Assembly: GCA_903906615.1 (NCBI GenBank)
Contig: CAIVKT010000211.1
Span: 1-6,268, forward strand
Source: an uncultured Bacteroidota bacterium
GTDB lineage: Bacteria > Bacteroidota > Bacteroidia > Chitinophagales > Chitinophagaceae
DNA: 6,268 nt
Direction: 5' to 3'
This document shows positions 1-6,268 of the stretch, piece by piece; the first letter of the stretch is position 1; the number at the start of each line of letters is the position of its first letter. Below the pieces are notes generated by a model. That model was not told the origin of the DNA and ran no database searches. It saw nothing but the letters and a program-made list of their open reading frames with translations. Both the position numbers and the translations under genes were made by a program.

Positions 1-1188
1 AAATTTGCAATAATCCCTGAACACCTGCGGCGTTTCTTCGTAGGTAGTGCACGTGCTAATGGGCTTGTCCCAGCCGGCAAACGTTTCGTAAACCGGCGCT
101 ATCTCCACATCGCAAAGATCGTAAGGAAACTCCTTTGTTTCTTTACCATCAGCTATGTAGGACACAGCCGCTTTTATGGGATTGAAGCTATCCAGCACAT
201 CCGTCTTGGTGATGATGAGTTTCGTAACACCACTCAGCATTACTGCATAGCGTAGCGCCACCAGGTCTATCCAGCCACAGCGGCGGGAGCGGCCTGTTAC
301 AGCTCCAAACTCATTACCTACCCTTCTCAATTCTTCGCCTGTTTCATCATCCAGTTCGGTAGGGAATGGCCCGCTACCCACACGGGTGCAGTAGGCCTTG
401 GTGATACCATACACCTCACCCACGCGCGATGGCGCTACACCCAGTCCGTTACACACACCTGCAGCTATGGTATTGGATGAAGTAACGAACGGATAGGTGC
501 CGTAATCAATATCCAGCATACTACCCTGCGCGCCTTCGGCCAGCACACGCTTGCCATCATTCAGGTGGCTATCCAGCCAGTATTCCGAGTTTACTATTTG
601 CAGTGAGCGCAGGTATTCGCAAGCGGCAAAGAAAGGCTGCTCCCATTGTTCCCATTCTATTTTATGGTCGTACTGGCGCAGCATCTGTATGTGCTTTTGC
701 GCCAGCTTATCGTATTTCGCACGGAAGTCTTTACTCAGTATATCGCCTACGCGCAGCCCGTTGCGGCCTGTCTTGTCCATATAAGCAGGGCCTATACCTT
801 TGAGGGTTGAGCCAATCTTATCTACGCCTTTTGCGGCCTCCGATGCCGCATCCAGTGCGCGGTGCGTAGGTAGTATCAGGTGGGCGCGGTGTGCTACGAA
901 CAGGCGGCTCACCACATCGGGCCGTAAAGGTATCAGTTGCTCTATCTCTTGTTGCAGCGATACAGGGTCTATCACCACGCCATTGCCTATGAGATTGAGG
1001 CAGTGGCTGTGAAACACACCAGAAGGAATAGTGCGCAGCACCACCTTCTTGCCGTCTACATACAAGGTATGCCCCGCATTAGGCCCACCCTGGAAACGGG
1101 CGATAATATCATACTGCATAGCAAGATGGTCCACTATCTTGCCCTTGCCCTCATCACCCCACTGCAAACCCAACAAAACATCTATCAT
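1..1188 (-). CDS. purA: Adenylosuccinate synthetase, 3' end cut off by window edge
   Basis: PurA joins IMP and aspartate using GTP to make adenylosuccinate, the first committed step from IMP to AMP in the cytoplasm. The start ATG at 1188 opens directly into the family N-terminus (MIDVLLGLQWGDEGKGK), which fixes the start. Visible motifs in order: QWGDEGKG at residues 9-16 with catalytic Asp12; GGPNAGHT at 34-41 with catalytic His40; GSTLKGIGPAY at 126-136 (IMP-binding Thr128, then DKTGRNGLRVGD); EGAQG at 218-222 followed by the LDIDYGTYPFVTSS stretch; the aspartate-loop VTGRSRRCGW at 297-306; and TKTD at 327-330, the guanine-binding element. The window holds 396 codons. The family is usually about 420-430 residues, so only the C-terminal tail after the PVYETFAGW segment is missing. 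No frameshift or lost catalytic residue is seen. It follows the SPFH gene on the same strand after 118 bp, with a candidate promoter of its own in the gap. Confidence 0.98.
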   Translation of the reverse strand, partial: MIDVLLGLQWGDEGKGKIVDHLAMQYDIIARFQGGPNAGHTLYVDGKKVVLRTIPSGVFHSHCLNLIGNGVVIDPVSLQQEIEQLIPLRPDVVSRLFVAHRAHLILPTHRALDAASEAAKGVDKIGSTLKGIGPAYMDKTGRNGLRVGDILSKDFRAKYDKLAQKHIQMLRQYDHKIEWEQWEQPFFAACEYLRSLQIVNSEYWLDSHLNDGKRVLAEGAQGSMLDIDYGTYPFVTSSNTIAAGVCNGLGVAPSRVGEVYGITKAYCTRVGSGPFPTELDDETGEELRRVGNEFGAVTGRSRRCGWIDLVALRYAVMLSGVTKLIITKTDVLDSFNPIKAAVSYIADGKETKEFPYDLCDVEIAPVYETFAGWDKPISTCTTYEETPQVFRDYCKF

Positions 1189-1205
1189 GAACTGTTTTTT
1201 AAAGA

Positions 1206-1221
1206 GCGCAAATTTATGCGC
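1206..1221 (-). other. Small inverted repeat in the purA leader
   Basis: The arms GCGCA and TGCGC (5 bp, perfect) flank a 6-nt A/T loop, about 18 nt upstream of the purA ATG. On the minus strand it follows long T runs (1222-1247). It could form a small hairpin in the leader RNA, but the stem is short and a role is unproven. It is too close to the start codon and lacks a downstream T tract on this strand, so it is not an obvious terminator. Confidence 0.3.
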
Positions 1222-1264
1222 AAAAAAATATAAAAATTAAAAAAAATAACGCCGCACGCAACGC

Positions 1265-1272
1265 CAAAAGTA
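1265..1272 (-). promoter_or_regulatory. Candidate Bacteroidota -7 box for purA
   Basis: Read on the minus strand this is TACTTTTG, an exact match to the Bacteroidota -7 consensus TAnnTTTG. Upstream there is a TTG with a 23-bp spacer (minus strand, 1298-1296) or a TTTG with a 16-bp spacer; neither is ideal. Transcription would begin near 1258, giving purA a leader of roughly 70 nt that is very rich in T. This suggests purA can be transcribed independently of the SPFH gene. The call rests on sequence match and position only. Confidence 0.45.
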
Positions 1273-1306
1273 AATGAAATTTAAAACCCAAAAAACAATC
1301 CTTTCG

Positions 1307-2242
1307 TTAATGCGGGTGCTTATCTGTGTCAAACCCCTGTAGTGTAGACATGAGCTGCTGCATGGTGCGCTGGTAATTATTAGCAGACCCATCGAGGAAT
1401 ATGGTATTACCCTTGCCATATTCGGCCATATGTTTAATGGTGTCCGTCCACATCGAGAATAATATATAAGAAGAATCCAGTTTGGCGCTTTCCATTTCTT
1501 TGGCGGCAGTAGCCATACCCTTGGCCACTTCTTCGCGGAAGAGGGCTACACCCTGGCCGCGCATTTGCGCCGCCTGCCTTTCGGCATCTGCCGATATTTT
1601 GATGGCATTACCCTCTGCCTCGGCGGCTTTCGTTTTGGTAATGAGCAATGCCTGCCCTTCGTTCTCCGCAGCGGCCTTAAGGTTGCTGGAAGCCACTACC
1701 TGCGCCATAGATTTAAGAATAGCCTCATCAAAGGTGATGTCGTTCATCTGTATATCCAGCAGGTGATAGCCCCACCCTTCTAATTGGGCATCAAGCTGGT
1801 CTTTTACATGGTGTATGATCTCTGCCCGCAATTGCAGTATCTCCGACTGCTTCTTGGTGGCTACAAAAGCCCGCACAGAGCCTTCCACAGATCGCACAAG
1901 GGCTTGCATAAAGCTGCGCTCGTCCATAAATTTAAAGGCAACATTCTCTATCGTTCCCTTGTCCTGGTTAAGGACAGAATACAACAGCATGGCAGAAAAA
2001 TACACATTGGCCTGGTCTTGCGTGATGGCCTGGAACTTCAATTCCATAGACCTGTTCTGGTAAGATATCTTTTTGTAGATCTGCTCTATGATCGGGATAC
2101 GCATATTAAGTCCCGGCCCCATAATGCGCTTGAACTTTCCAAAGACTGTGATCACGGCCACATTGCCCTGCTGCACCGTTACAAAGCTGAGGAAAATGAT
2201 AAGCAATACAACACCTAAGATGATCAGTATTTCGGGGGCCAT
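1307..2242 (-). CDS. SPFH/band-7 domain membrane protein (HIR/stomatin-like)
   Basis: This 311-aa protein belongs to the SPFH (stomatin, prohibitin, flotillin, HflK/C) superfamily, whose members form large membrane-anchored rings or scaffolds and often modulate proteases or membrane domains. One N-terminal membrane helix spans about residues 4-22. VQQGNVAVITVFGKF (23-37) and PGL (43-45) then open the SPFH domain, which runs to about 190. An Ala/Glu-rich coiled-coil stretch with AAEAEG follows (about 188-228), then RGQGVALFREE (228-238), which resembles the plant HIR and bacterial relatives. The tail carries TIFLDGS near the C-terminus. The ATG at 2242 is preferred because it leaves a short N-terminus before the helix, as in relatives. 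The in-frame ATG at 2338 would add 32 residues read from A/T-rich intergenic DNA that overlaps the promoter of the divergent gene. No NfeD or HflK partner lies beside it. Subfamily and cellular role remain inferred. Confidence 0.9.
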   Translation of the reverse strand: MAPEILIILGVVLLIIFLSFVTVQQGNVAVITVFGKFKRIMGPGLNMRIPIIEQIYKKISYQNRSMELKFQAITQDQANVYFSAMLLYSVLNQDKGTIENVAFKFMDERSFMQALVRSVEGSVRAFVATKKQSEILQLRAEIIHHVKDQLDAQLEGWGYHLLDIQMNDITFDEAILKSMAQVVASSNLKAAAENEGQALLITKTKAAEAEGNAIKISADAERQAAQMRGQGVALFREEVAKGMATAAKEMESAKLDSSYILFSMWTDTIKHMAEYGKGNTIFLDGSANNYQRTMQQLMSTLQGFDTDKHPH

Positions 2243-2346
2243 AATCTTGAGATTTAATTTAAGAAAGTACAATATTACAAACAAAATGAAAATTAAGCAG
2301 GTATTTTGAATGATCGCATTCGTACTTTTGTAACACAAAGCATTTT
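2243..2346. promoter_or_regulatory. Divergent intergenic promoter region
   Basis: This A/T-rich region of about 100 bp lies between the oppositely oriented SPFH and IPExxVDY genes and must hold start sites for both. On the plus strand it carries an exact -7 box (listed separately). On the minus strand the best candidate is TACTTTCT at 2269-2262, a weaker match to TAnnTTTG about 20 nt before the SPFH ATG. No ribosome-binding AGGAGG-like sequence is seen on either side, which is usual in Bacteroidota. Confidence 0.5.
2323..2330 (+). promoter_or_regulatory. Candidate -7 box for the IPExxVDY gene
   Basis: TACTTTTG matches the Bacteroidota -7 consensus TAnnTTTG exactly and ends 16 nt before the ATG at 2347. 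A TTTTG at 2304-2308 could serve as the upstream element, but its spacing of 14 bp is shorter than usual. If used, the leader would be only about 10-12 nt long. Confidence 0.5.
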
Positions 2347-2781
2347 ATGGCCAAGCTGGTACTGGATATGAGCGCTATGCAGGATAACTTCTTTGCAGAT
2401 GCTGCAATGATAGGCATAGCCAGCGCCATGCCTGCCTACCACCTTTGCTGGGCGCTCAATGAGCGCCTGGAACTGGCCTTTGTACGCGACCCGGCACAGA
2501 ATATATCGCTGAAGAAAAAAAATAACGAATTCAACTACCCCACGTACCGCTTCGACCTGCCCAACAGCAGTCACTCATACCTGCTCTACAAACTAAAGGA
2601 TGGGGCAGAGTCGCTGCTGCCCGAAACACGCCACCTCGATTACCTGATCTTCATACAAACCAGCGACCCGGAAGAAGATGCTTACCGCCTGGCGGCAGAC
2701 CTAAAAACAATAAACGACATACAACTGGCACAGATACTTGATCCCGAAGACATGAAGAACCTGGCCAACCTGCTCGTATAG
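2347..2781 (+). CDS. IPExxVDY family protein
   Basis: This small soluble protein of 144 aa belongs to a family known, as far as I recall, only from Bacteroidota and named after a short C-terminal motif. Here the motif appears as LPETRHLDY at residues 91-99, immediately followed by LIFIQ, with substitutions I to L and V to L but the Pro-Glu and Asp-Tyr pairs kept. The N-terminus (KLVLDMSAMQDNFFADAAMIGI) also fits the family pattern of a leading hydrophobic strand followed by an acidic stretch. The region 108-142 is predicted helical and rich in Asp/Leu (EEDAYRLAADLKTINDIQ). There is no signal peptide or membrane segment. Molecular function is unknown. It is divergent from the SPFH gene and precedes the GT117 gene by 160 bp on the same strand. 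The start is supported by an exact -7 box just upstream and by the length. Confidence 0.85.
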   Translation: MAKLVLDMSAMQDNFFADAAMIGIASAMPAYHLCWALNERLELAFVRDPAQNISLKKKNNEFNYPTYRFDLPNSSHSYLLYKLKDGAESLLPETRHLDYLIFIQTSDPEEDAYRLAADLKTINDIQLAQILDPEDMKNLANLLV

Positions 2782-2941
2782 TACAAAATCATTCTCTTAC
2801 CTTTTCCTGCATTCCGGGCAGTATTTCTATGCTGTTGGCGCTGCATTGACCGCCTATTTCGGCCTTTAACCTTTATTAACCAACTAAAAACCGATAAAGT
2901 GCCAACTTTTACTATTTTTGTCACCTGTCTAAAAACATATC
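2782..2941 (+). promoter_or_regulatory. Intergenic leader region of the GT117 gene
   Basis: This 160-bp gap has no supported ORF. It contains only weak stem possibilities (for example CTGC/GCAG around 2810-2824) and no convincing terminator for the preceding gene, so read-through is possible. Near its right end lies a TAnnTTTG box (listed separately), so the GT117 gene probably has its own promoter. Confidence 0.4.
2913..2920 (+). promoter_or_regulatory. Candidate -7 box for the GT117 gene
   Basis: TATTTTTG fits TAnnTTTG exactly and ends 21 nt before the ATG at 2942, predicting a leader of about 15 nt. I see no good TTTG or TTG element at the usual upstream distance, so the promoter would be weak or dependent on another factor. 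The assignment rests on motif and position. Confidence 0.4.
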
Positions 2942-5900
2942 ATGAACTATCGCAAAGTCAACAACCTCTTTGGTTGGATCACGGGCGCAATCGCGTTCTT
3001 TGTTTATTTAAAAACTATGGAGCCTACTGTTTCCTTCTGGGATTGCGGTGAGTTCCTTTCCTGCGCATACAAACTGGAAGTAGGCCACTCGCCCGGTGCG
3101 CCATTCTTCATGCTGGTACAAAGAATATTCTCTTTGTTTGCAGGTGGCGGCACAGCTACCGGCCAGCCATCAGTAAGCACATTAGGCACTGTGGGTGCTG
3201 CTACCTGCATCAATGCACTTTCTGCATTGACGAGCGCACTCTCTATCCTGTTCCTTTTCTGGACAACCACCCACTTTGCTAAAAAACTGATCACTAAGAA
3301 CGATGAAGAACCCGACCAGTCACAATTGATCGGCATCATAGGCGCAGGCCTGGTAGGCGCGCTCGCTTATACCTTCTCCGATACGTTTTGGTTCTCTGCC
3401 GTGGAAGCGGAAGTTTATGGTACATCTTCATTCTTTACTGCTATCACCTTCTGGGCCATACTGAAATGGGAACATGTGGCCGACAAAAAACATGCTGATC
3501 GCTGGCTCGTGCTGATCGCCTACCTCGTAGGTGTGTCTGTCTGCGTGCATCTGCTCAACTTGCTGACCATACCTGCAATTGCAATGGTATACTACTTCAA
3601 ACGCTACGAGGCTACTTATAAAGGCACCATCATCGCCTTCATCATGGGTTGCGTGGTACTTGCGTTCGTTCAGTTTGGCATTATACAATACATACCCCGC
3701 ATAGCATCGTCTTTCGATATTATGTTCACCAACAGCTTTGGTTCTGGCTTTGATACCGGCGCTATCACATTCCTGGTGTTGCTTACCGCTTTGCTGGTAT
3801 TCCTTTTGGTATTTGCCAAAAAGAGAAACTTCCAGGTGTTGCACACCAGCATCCTATGCGTGATGTTCATCATCATTGGCTACTCGAGCTATTTCTCGGC
3901 TATCGTACGCTCCCGCGCAGATGTGCCTATTGATATGACTAACCCAGATAACCCCATCACCTTCCTCGATTATGTGGACCGTGAGCAATTCGGCAGCCAG
4001 CCACTTTTGTTTGGCCCTTACTTCACCAGCAACTGGACCGGCATAGACACCTCCCGCAAGCTGTACGCGCAAATGAAGGGCGCAGATGGCAAAGATCATT
4101 ACGACATCGTAGGCAAGAAAATGGATCCCGAATACAGCGGCGACCAATCGCACTTCTTCCCCCGTATCTATGACAATAATGAGGCCAACCACGTGAATTT
4201 CTACAAACAATTCCTGAACCTGGGGCCTAATGATGAGCCTACCACCTCTGATAACCTGAAATACTTCTTCGGGTACCAGATGAACTGGATGTGGTGGCGC
4301 TACTTTATGTGGAACTTCGCAGGCCGCCAGAACGATATAGAAGGCCAGGGCGACCCGCAACGCGCCAACTGGATATCGGGCATACCATTTGTTGACGAAT
4401 TCCGTGGCCTTGGAAATTCTGATAATATGGGGTCAGGTTACAGTGATAACGACGCACACAACAAGCTGTATTTCCTGCCGCTGATACTCGGTATCATGGG
4501 CCTTGTATTCCAGTTCAACAGGAATAAGAAAGATGGTATTGTGGTGCTTACACTCTTCTTCTTTACCGGCGCTGCCATCGGCATATACCTCAATATGCCG
4601 CCATTGCAACCCCGTGAACGCGATTACGCATTTGCAGGCTGTACCTACACATTTGCTATTTGGATAGGACTGGGCGTGCTGATGATGCACGACTGGTTCA
4701 AACGAGCGATACAAGGGCCTGCTGCAGCTATAGCCGCTACCACTCTTTGTATGCTGGCTGCACCTGTGCTGATGGCCAAGGTGGAATGGAATGACCATGA
4801 CCGCTCTAAGAAGACACTGGCAAGGGCTGTGGCCTTTAACACACTTTCCTGCTGCGCACCAAATGCAGTACTCTTCACCTTTGGCGATAACCAGACCTAC
4901 CCGCTGTGGTACATACAGGAGGTGGAAGGTTTCCGTAAGGATGTGCGCATCATCAACACCAGCCTGCTGGGTATTGACTGGTACATAGACCAGCTCAACT
5001 ACCGTATCAACGATGCAGACGCAGTGCCAATGATCTGGAAAAAGAAAGACTACGTTGGCGACCACCACAACTACATCTCTTACCTGAAGAACGGACAGGT
5101 GCCTGCCGATAAATACTTCAACCTGGCCGACATCTGTAACTTCATGAATAGCGATGACCCGGCAAACAAAGGACAGAGAGGCTCTGAAATGGTCAACTAC
5201 ATGCCTACCAAAAATTTCTTTGTACCATCATTAAGCAAAGACGACCTGGTGAAGGCAGGTATGGTACCGGCAGCTGATACTGCCCGCATCAGTACCGACA
5301 TGAAATTCGGCTATCCTAAAACACTGGCTTACAAAAGCGACCTCGCGATACTCAATATCATAGCCGCAGTAGCCAAGGATGGCTGGAAACGTCCATTGTA
5401 CTTTGATGCAGGCCTCCGCTCAGGCGATTACGGCGGCACCGGCGATTACCTGCACATGGAAGGCGTTGTATACCGCCTGATGCCTTACAAATACACCGAT
5501 GTGACCAAGATCGCATCGCAGGTATTAGGTACCATCAACACAGATAAGAGCTACGACCTCTTCGTCAACAAATTCCTGTGGGGTGGCGCTGAAAGGAACG
5601 ATGTATACTTTGATGAGCCCAACCGTCATGAGTTCGTATCTTATCGTATGGATGGCTCTTTCATTGCCAACCAACTATCTGCCGAAGGCAAAAAAGATAA
5701 GGCCATCTCATTGCTGGACAGGCTGATGACCGGCATTACCGAGCATTCTTACGCTTACGACTATACCGGCTACTTTATAGCGGCGGCTTACTACCGTGCC
5801 GGTGCCACAGCTAAGGGTGATGCACTCTCCGATAAGATAGTACGCAACAGCATGGATGACCTGGGTTGGATAGCCACATTGCCGGATGACAGCCGGGCTG

Positions 5901-6094
5901 CACTGATAGAAGATGCCAAGCAGCAGATACAGATCATGCAGTCGCTGGGCGCTACTGCCGCGCAATCCGGCGACACCGTAGAGACCAAGAAAATATACAA
6001 CAGAATGAATACCCTTGACCCAAAGATCAAGGAAATGATACGCGCTTCTCAAAAGCAGGAAGGGCCTGCCGGCGCAGCCGAAGAACAAGAATAG
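2942..6094 (+). CDS. GT117-family (DUF2723) membrane protein, putative protein O-mannosyltransferase-like
   Basis: A 1050-aa polytopic inner-membrane protein of the DUF2723 family, related to eukaryotic TMEM260, a protein O-mannosyltransferase (CAZy GT117, GT-C fold). About nine membrane helices lie in residues 12-320, then a large loop (about 322-503), about four more helices (508-613) and a soluble C-terminal domain (about 615-1050). The first loop carries SFWDCGEF (31-38) with Asp34 and Glu37, then GHSPGAP (48-54). An acidic pair in this loop is typical of GT-C active sites. Other family-like stretches are AVEAEVYG (153-160), VHLLNLL (202-208), the DREQFG and WRYFMWNFAGRQND segments of the large loop, PRERDYAF (557-564), and FGDNQTYPLWYIQEVEG (647-663). 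Length is typical of Bacteroidota members and no break is seen. By family, it likely transfers a sugar from a lipid carrier to exported proteins or glycans. Donor and acceptor cannot be read from the sequence. It is the last gene before a strong terminator. Confidence 0.9.
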   Translation: MNYRKVNNLFGWITGAIAFFVYLKTMEPTVSFWDCGEFLSCAYKLEVGHSPGAPFFMLVQRIFSLFAGGGTATGQPSVSTLGTVGAATCINALSALTSALSILFLFWTTTHFAKKLITKNDEEPDQSQLIGIIGAGLVGALAYTFSDTFWFSAVEAEVYGTSSFFTAITFWAILKWEHVADKKHADRWLVLIAYLVGVSVCVHLLNLLTIPAIAMVYYFKRYEATYKGTIIAFIMGCVVLAFVQFGIIQYIPRIASSFDIMFTNSFGSGFDTGAITFLVLLTALLVFLLVFAKKRNFQVLHTSILCVMFIIIGYSSYFSAIVRSRADVPIDMTNPDNPITFLDYVDREQFGSQPLLFGPYFTSNWTGIDTSRKLYAQMKGADGKDHYDIVGKKMDPEYSGDQSHFFPRIYDNNEANHVNFYKQFLNLGPNDEPTTSDNLKYFFGYQMNWMWWRYFMWNFAGRQNDIEGQGDPQRANWISGIPFVDEFRGLGNSDNMGSGYSDNDAHNKLYFLPLILGIMGLVFQFNRNKKDGIVVLTLFFFTGAAIGIYLNMPPLQPRERDYAFAGCTYTFAIWIGLGVLMMHDWFKRAIQGPAAAIAATTLCMLAAPVLMAKVEWNDHDRSKKTLARAVAFNTLSCCAPNAVLFTFGDNQTYPLWYIQEVEGFRKDVRIINTSLLGIDWYIDQLNYRINDADAVPMIWKKKDYVGDHHNYISYLKNGQVPADKYFNLADICNFMNSDDPANKGQRGSEMVNYMPTKNFFVPSLSKDDLVKAGMVPAADTARISTDMKFGYPKTLAYKSDLAILNIIAAVAKDGWKRPLYFDAGLRSGDYGGTGDYLHMEGVVYRLMPYKYTDVTKIASQVLGTINTDKSYDLFVNKFLWGGAERNDVYFDEPNRHEFVSYRMDGSFIANQLSAEGKKDKAISLLDRLMTGITEHSYAYDYTGYFIAAAYYRAGATAKGDALSDKIVRNSMDDLGWIATLPDDSRAALIEDAKQQIQIMQSLGATAAQSGDTVETKKIYNRMNTLDPKIKEMIRASQKQEGPAGAAEEQE

Positions 6095-6114
6095 TTCATT
6101 GCAATTTTCTTTCA

Positions 6115-6143
6115 AAAAACGCCCCGCATGCCGGGGCGTTTTT
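6115..6143 (+). terminator. Rho-independent terminator after the GT117 gene
   Basis: A perfect 12-bp stem pairs AAAAACGCCCCG with CGGGGCGTTTTT around a 5-nt CATGC loop, starting 20 bp after the GT117 stop codon. The right arm ends in five T and the left arm begins with A, so the structure could also stop transcription arriving from the opposite direction. The G/C core of seven pairs makes this a strong intrinsic terminator. Confidence 0.92.
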
Positions 6144-6182
6144 ATTGCTTGCCGTATCTTCACCCTCAAATCCCGCAAATCA

Positions 6183-6268
6183 ATGGCCGACAATCTCAAA
6201 CGCATGTTGCAACTGGTAACTGAATTCTTTGACGTAAGAAACGACCCCGACCAACTGAATGTTGACGA
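6183..6268 (+). CDS. N-terminus of a conserved Bacteroidota protein (possibly GNAT-like), cut by window edge
   Basis: Twenty-eight codons are visible, beginning MADNLKRMLQLVTEFFDVRN and continuing with an acidic DPDQLNVD stretch before the edge. An N-terminus of this style (helix, then NDPxQL) is, from memory, seen in a Bacteroidota family annotated as hypothetical or GNAT-like acetyltransferase; that identity is tentative. The gene starts 39 bp after the terminator hairpin. A poor -7-like TATCTTCA (6155-6162) lies 20 nt before the ATG, so it is probably transcribed separately from the GT117 gene. Function cannot be settled from this fragment. Confidence 0.6.
   Translation, partial: MADNLKRMLQLVTEFFDVRNDPDQLNVD

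Noticed and set aside
551..1240. Several plus-strand open frames of 66-98 codons over purA
   Set aside because: All lie opposite highly conserved PurA motifs. Their Ser/Arg/Cys-rich translations are complements of purA codons.
1241..1306. Possible terminator between the SPFH gene and purA (T run after a G/C-rich stretch)
   Set aside because: The G/C-rich part is a direct repeat (GGCGTT twice on the minus strand), not an inverted repeat, so it cannot form a stem before the T run.
1784..2218. 144-codon plus-strand open frame inside the SPFH gene
   Set aside because: It is antisense to the well-supported SPFH domain, and the translation shows no family features.
2800..2880. Possible terminator after the IPExxVDY gene
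   Set aside because: Only 4-bp stems (CTGC/GCAG, GGCG/CGCC) are found, with no proper T tract following.
3854..4360. 168-codon minus-strand open frame inside the GT117 gene
   Set aside because: It lies opposite the conserved large-loop segment of the GT117 protein. The composition is shadow-like and no promoter or family match is visible.
4433..5068. 211-codon open frame on the minus strand inside the GT117 gene
   Set aside because: It is antisense to a region with clear GT117 motifs (PRERDYAF and the GDNQTYPLWY stretch). Its translation is rich in His, Cys and Val with no recognisable domain, typical of a shadow frame.
5708..6205. 165-codon minus-strand open frame crossing the GT117 stop codon and terminator
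   Set aside because: It would read through the strong hairpin terminator and is antisense to the C-terminal coding region. No domain is recognised in its translation.
1..6268. Mobile elements, CRISPR-like repeats or defence genes
   Set aside because: No spaced direct repeats, transposase motifs, terminal inverted repeats or nuclease/toxin domains were seen. The genes are housekeeping or envelope types of even composition.

Overview
The window looks like a chromosomal housekeeping segment from a member of the phylum Bacteroidota. The evidence is an IPExxVDY-family small protein, a very large GT117/DUF2723 membrane protein of the Bacteroidota type, near-consensus Bacteroidota -7 boxes (TAnnTTTG) in front of genes, and no clear Shine-Dalgarno sequences. 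Base composition is close to balanced and even across the genes. A placement in Chitinophagales/Chitinophagaceae is my guess from the protein style and is not proven. I see no tRNA or rRNA, insertion sequence, phage gene, CRISPR array or sign of recent transfer.

Layout: on the minus strand, reading leftward, an SPFH/band-7 membrane protein (2242 to 1307) is followed by purA (adenylosuccinate synthetase, 1188 to beyond the left edge; only the last ~30 residues are missing). A divergent intergenic region of about 100 bp (2243-2346) separates these from the plus-strand genes. These are an IPExxVDY-family protein of 144 aa (2347-2781), then a 1050-aa GT117-type polytopic membrane protein (2942-6094). 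A strong symmetric hairpin terminator (6115-6143) closes the GT117 gene. The first 28 codons of another plus-strand gene start at 6183 and run off the right edge.

The genes do not form an evident pathway. PurA acts in AMP synthesis, the SPFH protein is probably an oligomeric membrane-microdomain scaffold, the IPExxVDY protein has no known function, and the GT117 protein is probably an envelope protein O-mannosyltransferase-like enzyme. The points most worth a second look are the predicted short leaders, the position of the IPExxVDY gene away from what I recall as its usual neighbours, and the substrate of the GT117 enzyme. I did not find a convincing undescribed system here.
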